From positions 785,799 through 849,798 of the forward strand of contig NZ_KQ947475.1 in the NCBI RefSeq assembly GCF_001506075.1: a stretch of DNA of 64,000 bases, in the 5' to 3' direction. The notes under the pieces were generated by a model, which saw only the letters and a program-made list of their open reading frames with translations, made no database searches and was not told the DNA's origin. Source of the stretch: Vibrio sp. MEBiC08052. Lineage in GTDB: Bacteria > Pseudomonadota > Gammaproteobacteria > Enterobacterales > Vibrionaceae. The position numbers were made by a program, and so were the translations under genes. Numbering within the stretch: the stretch's first letter is position 1; each line of letters starts with the position of its first letter. Shown here in pieces: positions 35,130 through 45,381 of the stretch.

Positions 35130-37424
35130 TCAGAACTTATAATTCGCTTTCAGAGATACCGTTCTGGGTGACCCCAGATATACCGCATTCTGTGACGAGT
35201 CTGAAGATGAGGCATAGTAGTCTTTGTCGAACAAGTTGGCGACACTCAGTTGGACACGCAGATTTTTATCAGCAAAGGCTGGCTGATACCAAGCCGTCAT
35301 ATTCACGAGAGTATACGCATCAAGTGTATAATCATAGCCTTGGCGTCGGTTACCTGCGCGTTCTCCCACATAAACGACGCCTGTCCCTACACCCCATTGT
35401 TCATTGATATCATAGAACAACCATGCACTGGCATTATGATCTGGCACGTTCACTGGTTTGGCTGTCGTATCCGGTGCATTGACAAACTCGACATCGGTAT
35501 AGCCGTAAGAGAAGATAGCCGTAAGTTGATCGGTAATGGTGTAATCACCGTCAATTTCAAAGCCACGGCTGCGCTGTTTATACACATCATAGCTACCGGT
35601 GACATCCCCTGCATACGCGACGTTATCCAAGTCAATCCGATACGTTGAGAGCGTCAGGTTGAGGTTTTTATCCAATAGGGCTAGTTTTGTGCCGATTTCA
35701 TATTGGGTTCCTTTCTGAGAATCCACCCAATGATTGGCGACCGAGTCATATTTATCATTCGGCATATAGGATGTCGCGATATTCGAGAACCCGGAAACAT
35801 TGTCAGTGAACTGGTATAAAGCACCTAACTGACCACTGACGTTTGTTTCATAAGGTGTCTTTGTATCGCTATCTTCTAACTTCCTCAGTGCTGAGACTGC
35901 AGACTGCAATGTGTCATCATAGTTTAATGTATATTTACGTGAATAACGGTCAGCGCGCAGGCCTGCAACAAAGTGCCAGTTACCGTATTCAATCAAATCA
36001 TTCAGATAAATCCCATATTCAGTTAATGTCTGGGATTCATCTTGAATCTTGAACATATCATTGGGGTTGGAAACATTGGTAAAATTGTCTGAATGATAGT
36101 CGTAAGCACCACTATTCGGATCAGCAGTTCCCAAAAAACGTCCTGAATACACGGTTGTTAATGCATTTAAACCACTCCAACTGGCTGAAACGCTGGTTGT
36201 TTTATCTTCTTTGTAGCGGGTTGCATCAACCCCCGTGGTGATTTGATGGTAGGTCTGACCGATATCAAAGGTCAGCTGGTTTTCCCAAGAAATCACATCG
36301 GTACGGCTTGAAGTATTCTCTCCGCCGATATATCGGTTGATTGTCCCGTCGAACACATTTTTGTTCTGATCCTGGCCATAAATTGGGACACCCGCGATTT
36401 TACCTCGGGAAGCAGCCGATGACGCATAAAAATGGACACGCGTGCCATCATAATCTCGTTTTTGATGGCGCAGTTTCAGCCGAGTGGTCCACATATCATT
36501 CATATAATGCTCGATATCCAGCCCCCATTTTTGCGTGGTTCTCTCTTGCGAAGAGAATCCTGCCCCGAGCCGTTTGCTGCCGATATCAAGGAATCGCCAG
36601 TCACCGTTCGATGAATTGAGCACCGCCAAGGTACCACGGTCAAAAGGCACTTTTTCCTTATTGTATTTATAAGAGAAGGTAAGGCGTGTGTCCTCGTTAG
36701 CAATCCAAGTTAAAGAGGGGGCGATATAGGTTTGTCTGCTGTCGGAGTCATCACGCCATCCTTCAGAATCATCGGCCACACCGACAAGGCGATACAGCAG
36801 CGAACCATCTTCGTTCACCGCACCGGTGCTGTCGAAGCTGACGCGTCGTTTGCCATGTTCGTCAAGATTCAAACTCACTTGTGAGCTTTGCTCCGCTTCG
36901 GGTTTTTTACCGATAAGGTTAATCAGGCCGCCCGGATTCATGTTGCCGTACAGAATCGATTCAGGGCCTTTTACGACCTCAACGTATTCAATATCTTCCA
37001 AGACAGCTTTATCTGAGGCCAAGCCATAAATACGGGTTCCATCTTCGTAAACGCTGGCTTTAAAACCCCGAATGGTAAATTCGTCGCGTGTTCCACCGTA
37101 GTCGTTATCTTTTGAGACATTACTGATATTACTCAGTACATCGCTCATATCGACCACATTTTGTTGTTCGAGTAAGTCGCGGTTAAGCACTACCGCTGAA
37201 CGCGGAATCTCTGTCAGATCCGCTTCTGTCCGCATCGTAGATTGCGCAATATTGGAGGTCAGCGTTTGTTTAATACTGCTACCAGTAACCACCATCACAT
37301 CCGCATTGTCCTGGTCGGTTTCATTCGTTGCGGCAAAAACTGGAGAAGCGGTGAATCCAAGCACCAGAACATTACGGGGGTGGAGCAATGCACGAATGAT
37401 TTGAGCTAGAGGTATTTTATTCAT
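35130..37424 (-). CDS. TonB-dependent siderophore receptor
   Basis: A 764-residue outer-membrane receptor of the FhuA/FpvA class. The signal region is MNKIPLAQIIRALLHPRNVL...ASPVFA. The plug domain includes IPRSAVVLNRDLLEQQNV, DEFTIRGFKASVYEDGTR, VEVVKGPESILYGNMNPGGL and INLIGKKPEAE; the barrel ends with VSLKANYKF, a terminal Phe as usual. I chose the start at 37424 because the signal peptide begins there; 16 upstream codons in frame are not signal-like. It is divergent from the hydroxylase/NRPS operon with a Fur-box-like site between, so it is likely the ferric-siderophore receptor for this locus. Confidence 0.93.
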   Translation of the reverse strand: MNKIPLAQIIRALLHPRNVLVLGFTASPVFAATNETDQDNADVMVVTGSSIKQTLTSNIAQSTMRTEADLTEIPRSAVVLNRDLLEQQNVVDMSDVLSNISNVSKDNDYGGTRDEFTIRGFKASVYEDGTRIYGLASDKAVLEDIEYVEVVKGPESILYGNMNPGGLINLIGKKPEAEQSSQVSLNLDEHGKRRVSFDSTGAVNEDGSLLYRLVGVADDSEGWRDDSDSRQTYIAPSLTWIANEDTRLTFSYKYNKEKVPFDRGTLAVLNSSNGDWRFLDIGSKRLGAGFSSQERTTQKWGLDIEHYMNDMWTTRLKLRHQKRDYDGTRVHFYASSAASRGKIAGVPIYGQDQNKNVFDGTINRYIGGENTSSRTDVISWENQLTFDIGQTYHQITTGVDATRYKEDKTTSVSASWSGLNALTTVYSGRFLGTADPNSGAYDYHSDNFTNVSNPNDMFKIQDESQTLTEYGIYLNDLIEYGNWHFVAGLRADRYSRKYTLNYDDTLQSAVSALRKLEDSDTKTPYETNVSGQLGALYQFTDNVSGFSNIATSYMPNDKYDSVANHWVDSQKGTQYEIGTKLALLDKNLNLTLSTYRIDLDNVAYAGDVTGSYDVYKQRSRGFEIDGDYTITDQLTAIFSYGYTDVEFVNAPDTTAKPVNVPDHNASAWLFYDINEQWGVGTGVVYVGERAGNRRQGYDYTLDAYTLVNMTAWYQPAFADKNLRVQLSVANLFDKDYYASSSDSSQNAVYLGSPRTVSLKANYKF

Positions 37425-37592
37425 GTTGATGACTGCTTTTTCCGATGAAAGTAATTCGAGATAACCTGACAATTCCGTGTGTCCTTTCTATAGGAATGCA
37501 ATTCATTCCATATTTATTACAGACAGCTATCTCACCATTGCATGTTAATTGAGCGCAATAAATGTAAACAATTCTATATACAACTGTAAAGT

Positions 37593-37611
37593 TCTAATGA
37601 TAATTATTTTC
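37593..37611. promoter_or_regulatory. Fur box-like site between receptor and NRPS operon
   Basis: The 19 bases here match the Fur consensus GATAATGATAATCATTATC at 15 positions, including the unbroken AATGATAAT. It lies 169 bp from the receptor start and 133 bp from the hydroxylase start, so it could repress both sides when iron is ample. Confidence 0.65.
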
Positions 37612-37618
37612 AATATCA

Positions 37619-37639
37619 CTATCATTTAGATTATGATAG
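37619..37639. promoter_or_regulatory. Inverted repeat next to the Fur box
   Basis: CTATCAT (37619-37625) pairs with ATGATAG (37633-37639) around seven bases. Its half-sites resemble Fur half-sites, so it may be a second Fur-binding position or a separate operator 8 bases downstream of the first. Confidence 0.45.
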
Positions 37640-37743
37640 CGTTCGATTTTTAATTCATAGAACAATTATGCATATACCCCATAAAGTGTATGTGTTTATC
37701 GTGCAGAGATAACCGACAAAAAATAATCACAGGAGATATCGCG

Positions 37744-38670
37744 ATGGGAATTGAATTACCCCTGGAAGTCATCATGCAAAACCCGGAAGGCTGGAGAACG
37801 GATCTGGATAATATGCATCGGATTGTTGCAGACAATCTTCATCGGCATGGCGGTATTCTGTTCCGTGGATTCGATATTCTGGGCGAGACTGAATTTCAAG
37901 AATTTGCCCGATCATTCGGATTTCCGCTGCTCAACTATGAGTTTGGCTCAACGCCTCGCACCGATCTTGGTGAAGGGGTCTACACCACGACAGAGTATCC
38001 TGCCCATCAGGTTATCCCCCTACACAACGAACAGGCTTATACCCTCAACTGGCCGATGAAAATCTGGTTTCACTGCATTCAACCGGCGGAGACGGAAGGT
38101 GAAACGCCGATTGCCGACAGCCGTGAAGTGTATCGTCGGATCCCGACTCGGATCCGTGAACGTTTCGAAGAGAAAAAACTGATGTATGTCCGCAACTATG
38201 GCAACGGGCTGGATTTACCGTGGGAAAAAGTGTTTGCCACCAGTGATCCGAAACAGGTGGAAGCATTCTGTCGTGCCCATCAGATTGACTTCACCTGGAA
38301 AGGGGATGGTGAACTGAGAACCCGGCAAGTCTGTCAGTCCGTTGCCAGACATCCCGTCACACAGGAGATGGTGTGGTTCAATCAAGCGCACTTGTTCCAT
38401 GTGTCCAATCTGGAAGCCCATATCCGGGAAACGCTGCTGTCTATTGTTGAAGAAGAAGATTTACCCCGGAACGTTTATTACGGGGATGGCTCACCGATTG
38501 AAGATGGCATTCTCGATGAAATTCGCGGTGTGTTAGATGAATGCATGGTGAAATTTCCGTGGCAACAAGGGGATGTACTGATGCTGGACAACATGTTGGT
38601 TGCCCATGCCCGCTCTCGCTTTACCGGACCTCGCAAAGTGGTCGTTGCGATGGCAGAACCCAACTGCTAA
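37744..38670 (+). CDS. SyrP/TauD-type Fe(II)/2-oxoglutarate hydroxylase, probably aspartyl beta-hydroxylase
   Basis: A 308-residue enzyme. Iron ligands appear as HNE in PLHNEQAYTLNWPMKIWF and a distal His in MLDNMLVAHARSRFTGPRKV; the Arg after it binds 2-oxoglutarate. HNE rather than HxD is typical of SyrP-like proteins that hydroxylate aspartate bound to an NRPS carrier. AGGAGATATCGCG precedes the ATG at 37744; the 18 codons upstream in frame are not conserved-looking. It is the first gene of the NRPS operon, and two adenylation domains downstream carry an Asp-type pocket, which supports beta-hydroxy-Asp formation. Confidence 0.85.
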   Translation: MGIELPLEVIMQNPEGWRTDLDNMHRIVADNLHRHGGILFRGFDILGETEFQEFARSFGFPLLNYEFGSTPRTDLGEGVYTTTEYPAHQVIPLHNEQAYTLNWPMKIWFHCIQPAETEGETPIADSREVYRRIPTRIRERFEEKKLMYVRNYGNGLDLPWEKVFATSDPKQVEAFCRAHQIDFTWKGDGELRTRQVCQSVARHPVTQEMVWFNQAHLFHVSNLEAHIRETLLSIVEEEDLPRNVYYGDGSPIEDGILDEIRGVLDECMVKFPWQQGDVLMLDNMLVAHARSRFTGPRKVVVAMAEPNC

Positions 38671-38706
38671 CCCTTGTTTTGAGCGCTAGGTGAGGAAAAA
38701 ATAACG

Positions 38707-41700
38707 ATGAATACGATTTCTCTTGAACAGGCAAACGCAAACCAGCGAGTGTCACTCAATCAGTCCGCGCTGTGGTTTTTATACCAGCTTGCACCGACTT
38801 CTACCGCATATAACGTTTACTTTGTCAGTGAGCTAGGTCAGCCGGGCGAACCGCCTTTACAGTTGGATGAACTGGAAAAGAGTTTTTATCAGGCTGTCGA
38901 AAGTCATGAAATTATGCGTACCGGATATTTCCAGCAAGGGGAGCAAGTATGTGCGCGACTGTTTGCCGCGACGCAGGCGGAATTTACGGTCGAACATCAG
39001 ATATGCGCTGATGCAGAACGGCCGGATTGGGTGAAACGTTCAGCCGATAAACCGTTCCAACTTGAAGCCGGAAACGTGCTGCGCGCCAGTCTGTTGATTG
39101 GTGAAGATGCTTCCTATATCACGGTCACTGCGCACCACATCGCTGGTGACTTTTACGGTATGGAGCGGTTTATGCAGACTTGGGCTGAGTTTTATACTCA
39201 CCTGACGACGGGGCAACCGGCACCAGAGATCCGCGAACAGTTTTCTCACTGGCTGGCACGTCAGGAGTCATGGCTGGCAAGTGAATCGGCAGCCAAAGCA
39301 ACAACGTTCTGGCAAAAGACCATCGGTGATGTGCCCGAAGGATTAAATATTCCAACGGACTTCGAGCGCCCTGAAGTCCGTTGTTTTGCCGGTGATGAGT
39401 GGATTTGTCAGGCTGACAGCCGCCTGAGCGATACTATTATGGCCACTGCAAAAGCGTATCAGGTCACACCGTATATCTTGTTGCTAAGTGCGTTTCAGTA
39501 TTACCTTCACCGCTTGAGTGGACAGACGCGCTTTCTGATCGCGTCCCCCACATCCGGTCGGCGTGGACGACGTGATCGCGATGTGGTGGGTTACTGTGCG
39601 AACCCGATACCAGTGATGGCCGACTTTTCGCAATCCATCAGTTTTGCTGAATTGATGCAACAGAACACTGCCTTTCTCAAAGCTTCACTACCGCACCAGA
39701 AGTTACCGTTTGCCCGGCTTGCTCAAGGGCTGATGAAAGAGCGCAGTGCTGATCGCAGCGGACTGGTGAGCCATATGCTGACTTACACACCAACCCATAC
39801 ACTTGATTTTTGTCGTCCGATCATTGGTCAGATGCTGGAAACCGGACAACGGGGTGCCGCCCACGAACTTAATCTCGGTGTGTATAAATCTCAGAGCGGG
39901 GAACTGTCATGCCACTGGCGGTTTAATACCAGTTTGTTCCGCGAGGAAACCGTCGCCGCAATGGCTGATGACTTCTTTGCTTTGCTTGACTGCCTCACTG
40001 ACAATCCGGAATGTGCGCTGCAATCTTTACCTGTGATGGCATGGATGAACGCATCAGACAGCAACAATGAGGTCGGTGACTATCAACCTGATCCGCAGGC
40101 AACAGCGCTGGGGCTCTGGCAGCAGCGTGCTGACGATGAAGTTGCGTTATTACATCACGAGCAAGTTATCACCGTCGGTGAATTGAACCGAACCGTCGCT
40201 AGAATACACTATGGATTTGAACAGCAAGGGTTCAGCCCCCGAGGGCAGGGCTCACTCGCAGTGTTGCTACCACGGGGACAGACACAGGTTGCTGCGATGT
40301 TGGCGGCATGGCAATTCGGAATGCCTTATGTCCCGTTTGATGACAAACTGCCGACCATGCGTTTACAAAGCATGATGGCGGATGCACAAGTGCGGGCTTG
40401 CGTGGGACAAGGCGTGCGTCCGGCATGGCTGGCCGATAACATCGTGTGGCTGGATGTGGACGATATCGCGTCTTTCTCAGCACAAGTGGCTGAATTACCG
40501 GCCAATCCTGCTTCAACCGCTTATATGATCTTTACCTCTGGCTCGACCGGCACGCCAAAAGCGGTGGCTGTCGGGCATCAGGCTTTAGCTGCTTATGTCA
40601 CAGCTCTCAATCAGCGTTTGAACCTGCAACCCGGCAGTGTCTACGCCAGTCTGGCCAGTATTGCGACCGACTTGAGTTATACCGCACTATGGGGCGGATT
40701 GCTGGGTGGGTTCCCTGTCCGGGTACTCGATGAAGAGTGGATGCTCGACGCCGAAGGACTAGCGGATCATCTGCACACCTATCCGGTTGATATGCTGAAA
40801 GTCGTGCCGTCACATCTGCAAGGATTGCTGGCCTCGGAGCGATTGGAAATTCTGCCCCGGCTCGCTTTAGTACTCGGGGGAGAAGGTGTCACGGATGCAT
40901 TGTTGCAACAGCTATGGCAAACCGCGCCGAACCTGACCGTCTTTAACCACTACGGGCCGACAGAAACAACTGTCGGCGTTCTCGCCGGTCAACTGATCGC
41001 TGATCAGCCGGTTTCGCTGGGAACGCCTCTGGCCGGTAACCGGATTTATGTACTGGATGATGCCATGTCTCCGGTTCCGACCGGCGCGGTCGGTCAGCTC
41101 TATGTGGCCGGTCGTCAGCTTGCTGAAGGATACTGGCAGGATGCTGAAAAAACTGCACAAAGTTTTATTGCCCATCCGTTGATCTCCGGTGAAACGATTT
41201 ATCGCACCGGAGACCGGGTTCGGCGCTTACCCAATGCGTCGCTCCAGTTTATCGGTCGTGTCGATGGACAAGTGAAAATCCGCGGTTACCGCGTTGAACT
41301 GGCAGAAATTGAGCGCAAGCTGGCACAACTTCCGTCGGTTCGTGAAGCGGCTGTCCATTTTGAAAGGGGTGAGCGGCGCGAATCACTGGTCGCATTTGTC
41401 GTCTCAGACTATCGCCATGATCAGCTTATTACCGCACTGGAAAGTGAATTGCCCGGTTATATGTTACCGCATTTCTGGCAGTCTCTTGACCAGCTACCGC
41501 GTCACAGTAACGGCAAGGTAGACCGTAAGGCTTTGCGGGAGCTGGCGCAAACGTTCATTGCCGGCTCGAGCTTAGCGGGACAGACGAGCTTAGCGGGACA
41601 GACGGATTTAGAGACTGGCGACAAGTTAAAGGGACAGACGAATTTAGAGGGACAGGCAGCGTTAGCGGGACAGACCGATATAGCCGCGCCACAGCATCAG

Positions 41701-44700
41701 TTTGTCAGTCAGCTACAGACGCTCTTTGCGCAAGTGCTGCAACTGGAATCAACATCGATTGACCCGCAGGCGGGATTTTTCGCGCTGGGAGGCGATTCAA
41801 TTCTGGCATTGCAACTGGTCGCGACTGCCAGAAAGGCATCATTGCCACTGACACCTCAGATCATCTTCCGCCATCAAAGCCCGGCAGCGCTGTCAGCATT
41901 CCTTGCTGAACAACAGGCAAAAGAAGCTGTGAATACCACTGCTGAGGTTACTGATAACCGGACAACATCATTACAACCCTCGCTTTCACGGCGTCAGATG
42001 GCATCACTGCCGAATACCATCGAATGTGGTGAGGTGACTGCTGATCTCAGTCAACCGGATCTGACGCAAATCATCGCTCAGATTGACGCGAATGTGATTG
42101 AGGATATTCTGCCGTTGTCTCCCGGTCAGCAAGGGATCTTCTATCATTGCCTGCTGGAAAACGATCCGAGCTTGTATACCAATGTGACCGGGATGTCACT
42201 TGAAGGACGGATTGAACCGTTCGATTTTCTCCGGGCATGGCAAGACGCTGCACAACGTCATGATATTCTGCGCAGCCGGTTTATCTGGGAAGGGCTGGAT
42301 CAACCGGTGATGGTGGTGTGTCGCGGGCTGAAAATCGCGACGGACTATCAGGACTGGCAGCATCTGAGTGATGCGGATCAGGGGAGTGCATTTGCGGCGC
42401 TGTTAGCCCATGAGGCGGACAACGGATTTGATATCGGCACGGCACCGCTGATGCGAGTTACTTTAGTGCACTTTGGTCAAGCGCAGTTCCGCTTAGTCTG
42501 GACGCGTCATCATCTGGTGGTTGATGGCTGGACATCTGCATTGATCGCAGGAGAAGCGATCGCGCTCTATCGTCAGGAAACGCTGGCCGAAGCCCCGACA
42601 TTACAAGCGTATAGTCAATGGCTGGCCGATGCAGATGAGTCACAAGCGTTATCCTACTGGCAACAGACGCTGGCTGGTGTGGAAGCTCCGACGACGCTGT
42701 CATCATCGGTTTCGGCTGACGGTAGCCATTACGCGGAAGATGACGGTGAGAGTTCCGGGTTGCAAACCAACTATCCGCAAACCAACTATCTGAAAACCCA
42801 GCTCGATAGCTCGTTACAGACACAACTGACGCAGCAGGCCCGGGCTCATAATCTGACGGTCAATACCTTACTGCAACTGGGATGGGCACTGACCCTTAAC
42901 CGAGTCACAGGGCGCTGTGATGTGATCTTTGGCAGCACCACATCCGGGCGGAGTGATGCGGTCACTGCGATTCAGCAAACCGCAGGAATGTTTATCAATA
43001 CATTGCCACAGCGCGTGATATTGCAAGCAGATATGTCGCTGCAAGAACTCGCTCAACAAGTGCAGCTCAGTGCGTCGGAATCACGCCATGCCGATTTTCT
43101 CTCGCTGGCACAGATCCAGTCATCGTTATCTCTGCCACCGGGCGAAGCCTTATTTGATTCGGTGCTGGTGTATCAGAACTATCCATTCCCACCGGTGCTA
43201 GCCGAACTTGATGATCCCAAAATCGAATTACTGTCGATTCTCGAACACAGCAACTTACCGTTGATGCTGCAGGTCGAGCCCGGTGAAACGCTGACGTTAC
43301 ACTGTCGGTATGACCGCCAGCGCATCAGCGAAACACGGATAGCAACCTTACTGACGATCTTTGAACAGGCATTAATTCAGCTCGGTCAGTCGTTGACGCA
43401 GCGGATCGATACTTGTCTGTCAGCCTTGATCGCACATGACAGTGAACTGGCAATATGCAAAGGGCCGATGACTGCCACACCATCCGATCCGAGTTGCGAC
43501 TTGATCCAGCAAATCCATGTTCAGGCCAGTCAAACCCCCGATAAACCCGCGCTGATTGCCACCGAGCAAACCTACACTTATGCCGCATTGGTTGAGGCCG
43601 TTGAAAAACGTGCCGCGGTACTGACCGGGCTGGTCGCTGAACTGACGGACGAACTTACGGGGACAGACGCTTTTACAGACGTGCCGGTTACAGGGACAGA
43701 CGCCCTGACACCGGACAGCCTTACGAGGACAGTCGCGGTCGCGTTGCCGCGAGATGCTGAGTTGGTGATTAACCTGCTGGCGTTGTACCGCGCCGGTATC
43801 GCCTATATTCCCCTTGACCCGGGGCATCCGGCGGAGCGGCTGGAGAATATTCTGCAACAGTCTGATGCGAGTTGTTTGCTGGTGGCGGAGCCTCTGGCGC
43901 TCAAGACTGCAGTTCGCCAGGTGACGATTGCAGAATTACAAACGGCTGATGTCCCGGCAGCAAACTGCATCGCCATGCCAACATTGGATGAGACCATTCC
44001 GGCCGAGGCGATTGCCTATAGTATTTTTACTTCCGGTTCAACGGGGCAGCCGAAAGGGGTGCAGATCTCAAGAGGAGCGTTACAACACTTTATGCGTGTG
44101 ATCGCCAACGAGATTCCTGTTTCTGCCCAGAGCCGCTTACTAGCCGTGACGACTGTCGGATTCGATATTGCTGCGCTGGAACTATTCTTGCCGTTGTTAC
44201 ACGGTGGTTTGCTGGTACTGGCCGGAGATGACGATTGCAAAGATACCCAGTCCTTGGTGCAGCAGATTATCAATCATGACATCAACCTGTTACAGGCGAC
44301 ACCAGCCACTTGGCAGGGATTGGCTGAATATGACGGGACATGGTGGCAGAAGCTCGATGTTTTATCCGGCGGAGAAGCGTTGTCGAAAACGCTGGCTGCC
44401 ACATTGCTGTGGCAAGCCAACCGGGTATTTAATCTGTATGGTCCGACAGAAGCAACGATTTGGGCCAGTTGCGAGCCGGTTTCCTGTGCGTCACTGGACA
44501 ATCTGTCAACCAATCATGTCGTGATTGGTCAGCCATTTGCCGATACCGAGTTTTATGTGTTGGATGAGATGCAACATCCGGTGCGGCTCGGTGTTGAAGG
44601 GGAGCTGTATATTGCCGGTAACGGTCTGGCTCAAGGCTACCTGAACCGGGCTGAACTGACGGCAGAGAAGTTTGTCGCCAATCCATTTCGGGATGAACCG

Positions 44701-45381
44701 GGAGCGCGGATGTACCGGACCGGTGACCGGGTGATGATGGATGAGCAGCAGCGTATCCACTACCTCGGACGAATGGATTTTCAGGTCAAACTGCGTGGTT
44801 TTCGCATTGAACTCGGCGAGATCGAAGCGCTGTTGCTCAACCATGAGGCGGTCAAAGAAGCGGTCGTGGTTTTATGGGATGGACAGCAAGATTCAGCCTT
44901 TATTGCCGCTTATGTTTCACTCCGCCACGGACACAGTGAGTCAACGGATTTAACCGCATATCTGGCTGAGCACCTGCCGGGCTATATGGTACCGGCCTCT
45001 ATCCAGATCATGGAGCACTTACCGCTGAATACCAATGGCAAGATCAACCGACAGGCATTGCCTTATCCGGCAGCGAGAGAAAGCCGTCATTATCGTCAGC
45101 CGGAAACGGCAACCGAGCAGCGTCTGGCGGAAATCTGGCAACAAATACTGAATGTTCCAGAGATGAGCGTTGACGACAATTTCTTCCATTTAGGTGGAAA
45201 CTCGCTCTCTGTAACGCGCTTACAGGCCCGGATTCAGCGCACTTTCAATCAACGCCTGCCGTTGGCTGAAATTTTCCAGAACCCAACAATCAAAGCACTG
45301 GCAGACAAACTGACCGCTGACACTTCACAGCAAGATGATTTAGCGATGATGGCTGCCCTGTTAGATGAGTTTGAATTATGA
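38707..45381 (+). CDS. Non-ribosomal peptide synthetase 1 (C-A-T-C-A-T)
   Basis: A 2224-residue NRPS. First C domain: HHIAGD at 143-148; being first it may acylate the chain start. A1: SGSTGTPK near 611-618, HYGPTETTVG near 748-757; pocket residues read by eye as D-L-T-K-V-G-H-V-G, the classical Asp code. T1: GGDS with Ser 1031. C2: HHLVVDGW at 1268-1275, of the type starting SPGQQGIFYHC. A2: SGSTGQPK near 1776-1783, pocket D-I-L-Q-V-S-L-I-W, closest to Gly-type codes I recall. T2: GGNS with Ser 2166. Repeat-derived GQT (about 955-995) and GTD (about 1650-1678) stretches sit in the A1-T1 linker and inside A2. The stop overlaps NRPS2 by 4 bases. Confidence 0.93.
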   Translation: MNTISLEQANANQRVSLNQSALWFLYQLAPTSTAYNVYFVSELGQPGEPPLQLDELEKSFYQAVESHEIMRTGYFQQGEQVCARLFAATQAEFTVEHQICADAERPDWVKRSADKPFQLEAGNVLRASLLIGEDASYITVTAHHIAGDFYGMERFMQTWAEFYTHLTTGQPAPEIREQFSHWLARQESWLASESAAKATTFWQKTIGDVPEGLNIPTDFERPEVRCFAGDEWICQADSRLSDTIMATAKAYQVTPYILLLSAFQYYLHRLSGQTRFLIASPTSGRRGRRDRDVVGYCANPIPVMADFSQSISFAELMQQNTAFLKASLPHQKLPFARLAQGLMKERSADRSGLVSHMLTYTPTHTLDFCRPIIGQMLETGQRGAAHELNLGVYKSQSGELSCHWRFNTSLFREETVAAMADDFFALLDCLTDNPECALQSLPVMAWMNASDSNNEVGDYQPDPQATALGLWQQRADDEVALLHHEQVITVGELNRTVARIHYGFEQQGFSPRGQGSLAVLLPRGQTQVAAMLAAWQFGMPYVPFDDKLPTMRLQSMMADAQVRACVGQGVRPAWLADNIVWLDVDDIASFSAQVAELPANPASTAYMIFTSGSTGTPKAVAVGHQALAAYVTALNQRLNLQPGSVYASLASIATDLSYTALWGGLLGGFPVRVLDEEWMLDAEGLADHLHTYPVDMLKVVPSHLQGLLASERLEILPRLALVLGGEGVTDALLQQLWQTAPNLTVFNHYGPTETTVGVLAGQLIADQPVSLGTPLAGNRIYVLDDAMSPVPTGAVGQLYVAGRQLAEGYWQDAEKTAQSFIAHPLISGETIYRTGDRVRRLPNASLQFIGRVDGQVKIRGYRVELAEIERKLAQLPSVREAAVHFERGERRESLVAFVVSDYRHDQLITALESELPGYMLPHFWQSLDQLPRHSNGKVDRKALRELAQTFIAGSSLAGQTSLAGQTDLETGDKLKGQTNLEGQAALAGQTDIAAPQHQFVSQLQTLFAQVLQLESTSIDPQAGFFALGGDSILALQLVATARKASLPLTPQIIFRHQSPAALSAFLAEQQAKEAVNTTAEVTDNRTTSLQPSLSRRQMASLPNTIECGEVTADLSQPDLTQIIAQIDANVIEDILPLSPGQQGIFYHCLLENDPSLYTNVTGMSLEGRIEPFDFLRAWQDAAQRHDILRSRFIWEGLDQPVMVVCRGLKIATDYQDWQHLSDADQGSAFAALLAHEADNGFDIGTAPLMRVTLVHFGQAQFRLVWTRHHLVVDGWTSALIAGEAIALYRQETLAEAPTLQAYSQWLADADESQALSYWQQTLAGVEAPTTLSSSVSADGSHYAEDDGESSGLQTNYPQTNYLKTQLDSSLQTQLTQQARAHNLTVNTLLQLGWALTLNRVTGRCDVIFGSTTSGRSDAVTAIQQTAGMFINTLPQRVILQADMSLQELAQQVQLSASESRHADFLSLAQIQSSLSLPPGEALFDSVLVYQNYPFPPVLAELDDPKIELLSILEHSNLPLMLQVEPGETLTLHCRYDRQRISETRIATLLTIFEQALIQLGQSLTQRIDTCLSALIAHDSELAICKGPMTATPSDPSCDLIQQIHVQASQTPDKPALIATEQTYTYAALVEAVEKRAAVLTGLVAELTDELTGTDAFTDVPVTGTDALTPDSLTRTVAVALPRDAELVINLLALYRAGIAYIPLDPGHPAERLENILQQSDASCLLVAEPLALKTAVRQVTIAELQTADVPAANCIAMPTLDETIPAEAIAYSIFTSGSTGQPKGVQISRGALQHFMRVIANEIPVSAQSRLLAVTTVGFDIAALELFLPLLHGGLLVLAGDDDCKDTQSLVQQIINHDINLLQATPATWQGLAEYDGTWWQKLDVLSGGEALSKTLAATLLWQANRVFNLYGPTEATIWASCEPVSCASLDNLSTNHVVIGQPFADTEFYVLDEMQHPVRLGVEGELYIAGNGLAQGYLNRAELTAEKFVANPFRDEPGARMYRTGDRVMMDEQQRIHYLGRMDFQVKLRGFRIELGEIEALLLNHEAVKEAVVVLWDGQQDSAFIAAYVSLRHGHSESTDLTAYLAEHLPGYMVPASIQIMEHLPLNTNGKINRQALPYPAARESRHYRQPETATEQRLAEIWQQILNVPEMSVDDNFFHLGGNSLSVTRLQARIQRTFNQRLPLAEIFQNPTIKALADKLTADTSQQDDLAMMAALLDEFEL
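41569..41690 (+). repeat. In-frame element array in the A1-T1 linker of NRPS1
   Basis: Five copies encode LAGQT, LAGQT, LKGQT, LEGQA and LAGQT. The first two form a perfect 18-bp tandem (41569-41586, 41587-41604). The array lies between the end of the A domain (NGKVDRKALRELAQ) and the start of T1, where length changes should be tolerated. Confidence 0.9.
43654..43736 (+). repeat. In-frame element array inside A2 of NRPS1
   Basis: Three copies encode LTGTDAFTD, VTGTDALTP and a weaker LTRTVAVA. They lie between the helix EKRAAVLTGLVAEL and the strand VAVALPRDAE of the A domain's N-terminal part, a surface loop in this family. The reading frame is GTD, unlike the GQT frame of the array at 41569. 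Confidence 0.88.

Noticed and set aside
35381..35395. CGCCTGTCCCTAC in the TonB receptor gene resembles an element copy
   Set aside because: It encodes GVGTGVVYVGERAG, an ordinary barrel strand with conserved VGERAG; no extra residues are apparent.
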